Source of the DNA: Gammaproteobacteria bacterium
GTDB lineage: Bacteria; Pseudomonadota; Gammaproteobacteria; Methylococcales; Methylomonadaceae
Reading direction: 5' to 3'
NCBI GenBank assembly: GCA_024511045.1
Contig: JANEMG010000047.1
Location: forward strand, 1-11,182
Length of the DNA stretch: 11,182 nucleotides
In this document: positions 5,592-11,182 of the stretch, piece by piece
How positions within the stretch are numbered: position 1 is the stretch's first letter
Layout of the letters: each line of letters opens with the position of its first letter
The notes under the pieces: generated by a model
What the model saw: the letters and a program-made list of their open reading frames with translations, nothing else
The model's database searches: none
What the model was told of the DNA's origin: nothing
Program-made: the position numbers and the translations under genes

Positions 5592-6422
5592 GTGAAACAG
5601 ATTGACAATTTGGCTGTTTGTCTGGGGATGGCCTTCATGGTCCTTGCCGGTTCCGTGCAGGCGGGAGAGAACTTTATCACGCTGGCATCGACCACGTCGA
5701 CGCAGGCCTCCGGGTTTTTCGATTACTACCTGCCTTTGGTCCAGCGCCGTACCGGCATCGATGTCCGCGTCGTGGCGGTAGGTACCGGTCAGGCGCTGAA
5801 ACTTGGAGAAAATGGTGATGCCGATGTTTTGCTGGTCCACGACAGGGTGGGGGAATTGCAATTTGTCGAACAGGGTTTTGGCGTCGACCGGCGGGAGGTC
5901 ATGTACAATGATTTCGTGCTTGTCGGCCCGAAAAGGGATCCAGCCAGGGCCGCCGGTTCTGAAAGCGCCGTGGCCGCCTTGCAGAAGATTGCCGGCAGCA
6001 AGGCAGGGTTCATTTCCCGCGGCGACGACAGCGGTACCAACCGCCTGGAACGCCGTTTATGGCAGGAGGCCGGCATCGATCCCGGCGCCTCCGGGGGGAA
6101 CTGGTACCGGGAGGCCGGGGCAGGAATGGGTGCGGTGCTGAACATGACCGCAGCCTCCGGCAACGCCTACACCATTGCCGACCGGGCCACCTGGCTGGCA
6201 TTCCGGAACAAGACCGAACTGGCCTTGCTGGTACAGGGGGATGCAAGACTTTTCAATCAGTACAGCCTGATCCTGGTGAACCCTGAAAAACACCCCCATG
6301 TAAAAAAACAGCAGGCATTGCTGTTCATGGACTGGATGACCTCGGTGGAAGGCCAGCGCGCCATCGCCGGTTTCCAGACGGCAGGACAGGCCCTGTTCAA
6401 GCCCAATGCGCTGCAGCAGTGA
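5592..6422 (+). CDS. tupA: Tungstate-binding periplasmic protein TupA
   Basis: The substrate-binding protein of the importer, 276 residues. It starts with GTG at 5592, preceded by a purine-rich site (GGGGAGAG, 5581-5588). Residues 1-24 form a signal peptide ending SVQA before GENF. The oxyanion-binding signature STTST (33-37), then VVAVGTGQALKLG (60-72) and GDADVLLVHD (75-84), and the second-lobe SRGDDSGTN (142-150), are the classic TupA motifs. They distinguish it from ModA. Family knowledge says TupA binds tungstate much more tightly than molybdate, but selectivity cannot be read with certainty here. The 36 bases before it include a T-rich stretch (about 5556-5570) but no complete terminator. 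Confidence 0.92.
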   Translation: MKQIDNLAVCLGMAFMVLAGSVQAGENFITLASTTSTQASGFFDYYLPLVQRRTGIDVRVVAVGTGQALKLGENGDADVLLVHDRVGELQFVEQGFGVDRREVMYNDFVLVGPKRDPARAAGSESAVAALQKIAGSKAGFISRGDDSGTNRLERRLWQEAGIDPGASGGNWYREAGAGMGAVLNMTAASGNAYTIADRATWLAFRNKTELALLVQGDARLFNQYSLILVNPEKHPHVKKQQALLFMDWMTSVEGQRAIAGFQTAGQALFKPNALQQ

Positions 6423-6456
6423 CGGCGCGGGTAAGTTCCGGCAGATCTGAACCAGG

Positions 6457-7596
6457 ATGAAACTGCGCGTCGATTTACGCTGGCATGGCGGCTGCAGGCA
6501 GAGCGAGGAAATGACCGAGGAGGTGTTCCGGCTGCTGCAGGCGATAGACGATACAGGCTCCCTGCGCGCCGCAGCGGAGAAGTGCGGGCTGTCCTACCGC
6601 CATGGCTGGGGCCTGCTGCAGAAGTGGCAGCGGCTGCTGGAATATCCTTTGGCGCGCATGGAAAGAGGCAGGGGGGCCGTTGTCACGGAACTTGGCAGAA
6701 AGCTGTTGGCGGGCAGAAAACGCATTGCGGCCCGAATGGAACCGGATCTCCAGCGACTGACGATGGAACTGGCGGAGGAATTGGACGCCGTCATCGATTC
6801 CGGAAAGCCGCACAGGTTGCGTATTGCCGCCAGTCATGGGCTGGTCATTGCCATGCTCGGCGAGTTAGCCGATGCGCTGCAGGATTTGCCGCTGGATATA
6901 CAGATTCACGGCAGCCTGGATTCCCTGCGGCTGCTCAAGGCCGGGCGGTGCGAAGTCGCCGGCTTCCATATTCCCAATGGCCGGTTGGGGACAGTTCTTC
7001 TGCCGCGCTTTCGCCGTTTGCTGAATCCGGCGCAGCATGCGCTGATTCGTGTCGTTCAGCGCCGCCAGGGAATCATGACGGCGCCGGGAAACCCCAAGGG
7101 CATCGATGGACTGCAGGATTTGCAGAAGCGCACGGTGCGTTTCATCAACCGGCAGAGGAATTCCGGGACGCGCACGACGCTGGATCTGCTGCTCGATGAG
7201 GCTCGGCTTGATCCTGAACAAATCATCGGTTACAGCGCGGAAGAATTCACCCATCTGGCCGTCGCCGCGATGGTCGCCAGCGGTGGCGCAGACGCGGCGT
7301 TTGGTCTGGAAGCGGCCGCGGCCCGCTTCAAATTGCATTTCATTCCCTGCAATTGGGAAAATTACTGGTTTGTGCTGCAGAGGGAAGCGCTGGATTCCCA
7401 GCCACTGGCTGGGTTGCTGGCTGTGCTGCGCAGTAAGGAATTCAGTGAACGCGTGACGCGATTTCCTGGATACCGGGTGATTCAGCCCGGCTGCGTCGTG
7501 TCGCTGGATGCCGGGCTTTCTGAACTGGTCGGAGATCCTCGAGCACAGTCGCTGCCGTTGTCCAGTTCACCTAGTCAAAGCAGTTCCAGCGTGTAA
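6457..7596 (+). CDS. ModE-type HTH regulator fused to a periplasmic-binding-protein-like sensor domain
   Basis: A 379-residue one-component regulator in two parts. Residues about 20-88 are a winged helix-turn-helix of the ModE/LysR type (TGSLRAAAEKCGLSYRHGWG, then GRGAVVTELG). Residues about 120-345 resemble a molybdate-binding-protein-like domain (COG1910 type), with RFINRQRNSGTRTTLDLLL (228-246) and THLAVAAMVASGGADAAFGL (265-284). No signal peptide is present, so the sensor works in the cytoplasm. The gene follows tupA by 34 bases and has no palindrome of its own, so it is probably cotranscribed and autoregulated through the palindromes at 3849 and 4062. The last 20 residues are Ser-rich and lie over the end of the convergent gene (22-base overlap). 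The start ATG has only a weak AGG next to it. Confidence 0.85.
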   Translation: MKLRVDLRWHGGCRQSEEMTEEVFRLLQAIDDTGSLRAAAEKCGLSYRHGWGLLQKWQRLLEYPLARMERGRGAVVTELGRKLLAGRKRIAARMEPDLQRLTMELAEELDAVIDSGKPHRLRIAASHGLVIAMLGELADALQDLPLDIQIHGSLDSLRLLKAGRCEVAGFHIPNGRLGTVLLPRFRRLLNPAQHALIRVVQRRQGIMTAPGNPKGIDGLQDLQKRTVRFINRQRNSGTRTTLDLLLDEARLDPEQIIGYSAEEFTHLAVAAMVASGGADAAFGLEAAAARFKLHFIPCNWENYWFVLQREALDSQPLAGLLAVLRSKEFSERVTRFPGYRVIQPGCVVSLDAGLSELVGDPRAQSLPLSSSPSQSSSSV

Positions 7597-8055
7597 CCGC
7601 CGATGGGCAATACCGGTTTGGCAATGTCCAGGGTTATGTCGATGCTGCCTTCACTGTCCAGCAACCTGGCTGCGGATTCGGACAGATAGTCGGCGGGGTG
7701 AAAAACTCTTTCGGCAAACACCCTGCCGTTGAATTCCATCAGCGTCAATTTGATGTCGGGATAAGCCTGGGGAAAGGGTGCCTGATTGGCAAGCACGGCC
7801 TGTAATTGCAAGACGTTGTCCGCTGTGGGCTGCAGGACGCCCCGGATGGTGAGCTGCTGCAGATTTTCGTAGACAGGAAGGCGGCAGGACAAGGGCTGGC
7901 AGAGGGTTTCGATCCAGGGCCGGATGCCGGGCTTCTGTACCAGCTGGCTGCCTTGGAAATAATAGAGTTGTGCAAACAACAGCAGCAGGCAGGCTGCGCA
8001 GCTGTCCCACACTGATGCGGTGGGAAGTTTGGCATTCGGGGCATTGGGTAAACAT
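7575..8055 (-). pseudogene. Zinc-ribbon/DUF3426 membrane protein gene, disrupted by internal deletion or frameshift
   Basis: The product starts at ATG 8055 with MFTQCPECQTSHRISVGQLRS, the first half of the zinc ribbon typical of DUF3426 proteins. The second CxxC half and the usual linker are missing. The rest lies in another frame: the end of a transmembrane helix (AACLLLLFAQLYYFQGSQLV) followed by a good DUF3426 domain with SCRLPVYENLQQL, then VLANQAPFPQAYP, LMEFNGRVFAERVFHPADYL, and a stop at 7575-7577. The change of frame falls in about 7985-8035. Read from 8055, the wrong frame continues to about 7651. The position after prmA is the standard one for this family in gammaproteobacteria. The DUF3426 frame is also open up to 8147, but that upstream part is not family-like. 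An assembly or sequencing error is the main alternative. Confidence 0.7.
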
Positions 8056-8116
8056 GTGTTGATTGTTGCTGGGGTATTGAGAGTTGCAGACAGTGTGCAG
8101 ATCAATGCAATGTCTG

Positions 8117-8998
8117 TTATCCTTTTTCGCCGTCGATCCGGCACCATTCTTCCCGGCTGACGGGCGCCTGTAATTTCATAGTATCAGCATAGGCCATAAT
8201 TACCGATTCTGCCTGTTCATTCAATATGCCCGACAGGATCAGTTGCCCGCCGGGAGTGAGCAGGGCAGCGATTGCCGTTGCCAGGTCGATCAGCGGGCGG
8301 GCCAGAATATTGGCCAGCACGATGTCCGCCTGCAGCGCGGGCAAGTGTTCGGGAAGGAAGCACTGGATTTTGTCCTGAACACGATTTTTTTCCGCATTGG
8401 CCTGCGTTGCCGACAGCGCCTGGGGATCGATATCGATGGCATAGGCCTGCCCGGCGCCCAGCAGGACTGCCGCGACCGCCAGAATGCCGGAGCCGCAGCC
8501 GTAGTCGACGATGGTTTTGCCGGTCAGGTCGTGGTTTGCCAGCCATTCCAGGCACAGCGCGGTGGTCGGGTGCGTGCCGGTGCCGAAGGCCAGGCCTGGG
8601 TCCAGGATCAGGCATTCGCTGTTGTTTTCTCTTCGCTCCTGTCCGGTCGGACAAACCCACAGCCTGTCGCCAAATTTCATCGGCCGGTAATGCGCCATCC
8701 AGGCGCGTTCCCAGGCCTGGTCCTCCAGACGTTCCTGGCGCCATTGCTTCAAGGGTGCATCGGGACAATATTCGCTCAGGGTTTTTTGTATCTGCTGCAG
8801 GTCGTCTTTCATGGTGAACAGTCCGGTTATGCGGGTCTGCTTCCAGATTGGTGTTTCACCAGGGTGAGGTTCGTACAAGGGCTGTTCCGAGGCATCCCTG
8901 TAGGTGACGGAAAGCGCACCCAGCTCGCCGAAAAAATCGGCGACTGCCGGGGCGTGGTCTTCCGTGGTGGTGACCGAGAGTTGCTGCCAGATCGTCAT
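8117..8998 (-). CDS. prmA: Ribosomal protein L11 methyltransferase
   Basis: PrmA trimethylates ribosomal protein L11 using S-adenosylmethionine. Starting at ATG 8998 (MTIWQQLSV) the product has 293 residues, the same length as the E. coli enzyme; longer readings to 9163 add non-family sequence overlapping accC. Visible signatures are LDPGLAFGTGTHPTT (132-146), the SAM-binding DYGCGSGILAVAA (165-177), the acidic IDIDP (188-192), and the catalytic-site ANILARPL (229-236). The C-terminal EEWCRIDG is also conserved. It lies 100 bases after accC on the same strand. The ribosome binding site is poor. Confidence 0.95.
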   Translation of the reverse strand: MTIWQQLSVTTTEDHAPAVADFFGELGALSVTYRDASEQPLYEPHPGETPIWKQTRITGLFTMKDDLQQIQKTLSEYCPDAPLKQWRQERLEDQAWERAWMAHYRPMKFGDRLWVCPTGQERRENNSECLILDPGLAFGTGTHPTTALCLEWLANHDLTGKTIVDYGCGSGILAVAAVLLGAGQAYAIDIDPQALSATQANAEKNRVQDKIQCFLPEHLPALQADIVLANILARPLIDLATAIAALLTPGGQLILSGILNEQAESVIMAYADTMKLQAPVSREEWCRIDGEKG

Positions 8999-9098
8999 CG
9001 TCAACGGGAAGGGACTGCAAAGCAGCCCTGTCCCTCCTGGCTCGTGACGCGGAGCATGATCGGCGGATGCGTCGTAAAAGAACGGCCGGCAGCAGGTA

Positions 9099-10442
9099 TC
9101 AATACAGTCCCAGTTTCTTTTCCAGATAATGGATGTTCTGTTCACCGTCGATGAATGCGGCATCGCTGATGATGTCCTGCTGCAGCGGGATATTGGTCTT
9201 GATGCCGTCGATGATGATTTCGCTCAGGGCGGTATTCATGCGCGCGATGGCGCTTCGGCGGTTCTCGCCATGGGCGATCAGCTTGCCGATCATGGAATCG
9301 TAATAGGGCGGGACCGGGTAGCCATTGTAGATATGCGTTTCACAGCGGATACCCGGGCCGCCAGGCATGTGAAACTGGTCGATGGTGCCGGGACAGGGCA
9401 TGAAGGTTTCCGGGTCTTCGGCATTGAGCCGGCACTCGATGGCGTGGCCCTGTATTCTGACCTGGTCCTGGGTGATGGATAGCGGTTCGCCGGCGGCAAT
9501 GTGCAGCTGTTCCTTGACGATATCGAAGCCGGTGATCATTTCCGTGACCGGGTGTTCGACCTGTACCCGGGTGTTCATTTCGATGAAATAGAATTTGCCG
9601 TTTTCATAGAGGAATTCGAACGTTCCGGCGCCCAGATAACCAATGTCGGTGCAGGCCTTGGTGCAGCGCTCGCCGATTTCCCTGCGCTGTTCCTCGGTGA
9701 TGCCGGGGGCCGGCGCTTCTTCGACGACTTTCTGGTGGCGGCGCTGCATGGAGCAGTCGCGTTCTCCCAGATGTATGGCGTTGCCATGGCTGTCGGACAG
9801 CACCTGGAATTCGATATGCCGCGGATTTTCCAGAAACTTTTCCATGTACAGTGTATCGTTGCCGAAAGCGGCGCCTGCCTCGGCCCTGGTCAGATTGATG
9901 GCGCTGAGCAGCGTTGCGTCGGTATGTACGGTGCGCATGCCCCTGCCGCCGCCGCCGCCGGCTGCCTTGATGATCACCGGATAGCCGATTTTATGCGCCA
10001 GTTTCAGGTTTTTTTCATCGTTGTCCGACAGTGGCCCTCCGGAACCGGGCACGCAGGGAATGCCGGCCTCGATCATGGCCTTTTTGGCCGAGATTTTGTC
10101 CCCCATCATGCGAATGGTGTCCGGGTTCGGGCCGATGAATGTGAAACCGCTCTGCTGCACTTTTTCGGCGAAATCCGCGTTCTCCGAAAGGAAGCCATAA
10201 CCTGGATGGATGGCGACGGCATCGGTGACTTCTGCGGCGCTGATAATGGCCGGGGTATGCAGGTAGCTGTCCTGTGAGGCGGCAGGGCCGATGCACACCG
10301 ATTCATCGGCGAGCAGTACGTGTTTCAGATTGCGGTCGGGTTCCGAATGGACGGCGACGGTTTTGACGCCCAGTTCACGGCAGGCGCGTAAAATGCGCAG
10401 GGCGATTTCGCCACGGTTGGCAATGACGATTTTATCGAACAT
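9099..10442 (-). CDS. accC: Biotin carboxylase subunit of acetyl-CoA carboxylase
   Basis: AccC carboxylates the biotin on AccB using ATP and bicarbonate, the first half-reaction of fatty acid synthesis. The 447-residue product keeps the E. coli numbering of key residues: K116, K159, the glycine-rich loop AAGGGGGRGMR (160-170), K238, E276, E288, N290, R292 and R338. The motif EMNTRVQVEHPVTEM (288-302) is complete. It lies 35 bases after accB in the same direction, the standard accBC operon. No strong ribosome binding site is seen before ATG 10442. Confidence 0.97.
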   Translation of the reverse strand: MFDKIVIANRGEIALRILRACRELGVKTVAVHSEPDRNLKHVLLADESVCIGPAASQDSYLHTPAIISAAEVTDAVAIHPGYGFLSENADFAEKVQQSGFTFIGPNPDTIRMMGDKISAKKAMIEAGIPCVPGSGGPLSDNDEKNLKLAHKIGYPVIIKAAGGGGGRGMRTVHTDATLLSAINLTRAEAGAAFGNDTLYMEKFLENPRHIEFQVLSDSHGNAIHLGERDCSMQRRHQKVVEEAPAPGITEEQRREIGERCTKACTDIGYLGAGTFEFLYENGKFYFIEMNTRVQVEHPVTEMITGFDIVKEQLHIAAGEPLSITQDQVRIQGHAIECRLNAEDPETFMPCPGTIDQFHMPGGPGIRCETHIYNGYPVPPYYDSMIGKLIAHGENRRSAIARMNTALSEIIIDGIKTNIPLQQDIISDAAFIDGEQNIHYLEKKLGLY

Positions 10443-10477
10443 GTTGTTTTATACCGATTGGGAATTTAGGGGCTGCT

Positions 10478-10900
10478 TCATTCAATGATGAACAATGGCT
10501 GGTTGTACTCTACGGGCTGTGCATCCTCGACCAGTACCTGGGTCACGGTGCCGCTCTTGTCGGCTTCGATCTGGTTCAAAATTTTCATCGCTTCGATGAT
10601 GCAGAGTGTATCACCGACATCGACTGACTGGCCGGTCTCGACAAAGGGTTTGGCACCCGGTGAGCTGGACCGGTAGAAGGTTCCGACCATTGGTGATTTG
10701 ACTACATGCCCGGCGGTTTTTTCTTCTGCTGCCGGGGCGGTTGGTGCGGCGGCGGCCGCCACCAATGGTGCGGCAGCCACAGGAGGAGGGCTGGAATAGC
10801 GGCTGATGCGGACGGATTCCTCGCCTTCCGAAATTTCCAGTTCGGCAATGTCGGATTCTTCGATAATTTCGATCAGTTTTTTTATTTTTCTGATATCCAT
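10478..10900 (-). CDS. accB: Biotin carboxyl carrier protein of acetyl-CoA carboxylase
   Basis: A 140-residue carrier that shuttles the carboxyl group between AccC and the carboxyltransferase. The N-terminal helix (MDIRKIKKLIEIIEESDIAELEI), an Ala/Pro-rich flexible linker (about 38-60) and the C-terminal biotinyl domain are in the usual order. The attachment lysine is K106 in EAMKILNQIEAD; many relatives have Met or Leu after the Lys, here Ile. The thumb region SPMVGTFYRSSSPGAKPFV is present. Length is slightly short because the linker is compact. It starts five bases after the aroQ stop. Confidence 0.96.
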   Translation of the reverse strand: MDIRKIKKLIEIIEESDIAELEISEGEESVRISRYSSPPPVAAAPLVAAAAAPTAPAAEEKTAGHVVKSPMVGTFYRSSSPGAKPFVETGQSVDVGDTLCIIEAMKILNQIEADKSGTVTQVLVEDAQPVEYNQPLFIIE

Positions 10901-10905
10901 GGTAT

Positions 10906-11182
10906 TTATCTTCTCTCGATTAGGATTTGATGTACGGCCTGCAGGGCCAGTTCATACCCGGTGGCGCCAAGTCCGCAAATAACGCCTTGGGCAATATCCG
11001 AGAAATAGGAATGCGCTCTGAAAGGTTCCCGGGCGTGGACGTTGGATAAATGCACTTCAATGAACGGAATTTGCGTTGCCAGCAAGGCATCCCGTATGGC
11101 CACGCTGGTATGCGTGAATGCCGCGGGATTGATGATGATGAAATCGGTGTCCTGTTCATAGGCCTGGTGAATCATGGCTGTC
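10906..11182 (-). CDS. aroQ: Type II 3-dehydroquinate dehydratase (N-terminus outside the window)
   Basis: The C-terminal 92 codons or so of AroQ, which dehydrates 3-dehydroquinate in the shikimate pathway. The family motifs DFIIINPAAFTHTS, IPFIEVHLSNVHAREPFR and HSYFSDIAQGVICGLG are all present, including the catalytic His in EVHLSN and the substrate-binding Arg. The frame stays open to the window edge, so the ATG at 11175 is internal and the catalytic Tyr region lies outside. The gene order aroQ-accB-accC is common in gammaproteobacteria. Confidence 0.95.
   Translation of the reverse strand, partial: TAMIHQAYEQDTDFIIINPAAFTHTSVAIRDALLATQIPFIEVHLSNVHAREPFRAHSYFSDIAQGVICGLGATGYELALQAVHQILIERR

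Noticed and set aside
8243..9154. A 303-codon plus-strand open frame opposite prmA.
   Set aside because: It is antisense to a gene with complete methyltransferase motifs and standard context; no family sequence is seen in it.
8999..9163. Extended N-terminus of PrmA reaching into accC.
   Set aside because: ATG 8998 gives the exact family length and N-terminus; the upstream residues are not family-like and overlap the accC end.
9501..10277. A 258-codon plus-strand open frame opposite accC.
   Set aside because: It is a shadow of the highly conserved biotin carboxylase gene.

Overview
The window looks like chromosomal DNA of a gammaproteobacterium that gains energy from hydrogen or one-carbon compounds. 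The right third has the gammaproteobacterial order aroQ-accB-accC-prmA followed by a DUF3426 gene (read leftward). DUF4124 and DUF6164 proteins also fit that class. The sequence is moderately GC-rich and densely packed. No insertion sequence, phage gene, CRISPR array, rRNA or intact tRNA was seen.

Layout. (1) Positions 1-2586, plus strand: the end of a bidirectional NAD-type [NiFe]-hydrogenase operon. It holds the large subunit HoxH (cut by the window edge), its maturation endopeptidase HoxW, the nickel chaperone HypA, and a HupE/UreJ membrane protein. Each of the first two junctions is an 8-base start/stop overlap. The HypA C-terminus runs out of frame into hupE. (2) 2634-3212, minus: a secreted DUF4124 protein. 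(3) 3213-3436: a divergent spacer with two perfect hairpins and an intrinsic terminator, a candidate small RNA or attenuator. (4) 3437-3802, plus: a small DUF6164 membrane protein. (5) 3803-4099: a non-coding leader rich in hairpins, flanked by two near-identical palindromes (ATATGYAA-N4-TTRCATAT). (6) 4100-7596, plus: a tungstate/molybdate cluster, TupB permease, TupC ATPase, TupA binding protein, and a ModE-type regulator fused to a binding-protein-like sensor domain. (7) 7575-11182, minus: a frame-disrupted DUF3426 gene, prmA, accC, accB and the 3' part of aroQ.

How the parts may work together. TupA captures tungstate (or molybdate) in the periplasm, TupB and TupC import it, and the fourth gene probably senses the oxyanion and represses the operon. 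The twin palindromes are the best candidates for its operators. The structured RNA between them resembles a molybdenum/tungsten-cofactor riboswitch. That would give two control layers, a DNA-binding oxyanion sensor and a cofactor-sensing leader. Tungsten or molybdenum would serve enzymes such as formate dehydrogenase, encoded elsewhere. The hydrogenase genes supply and mature a cytoplasmic NiFe enzyme that exchanges electrons with NAD(H).

The most noteworthy points are the twin operator-like palindromes around a structured leader, the hairpin-terminator array upstream of the DUF6164 gene, and two genes (hypA and the DUF3426 gene) that look shortened by out-of-frame internal deletions.
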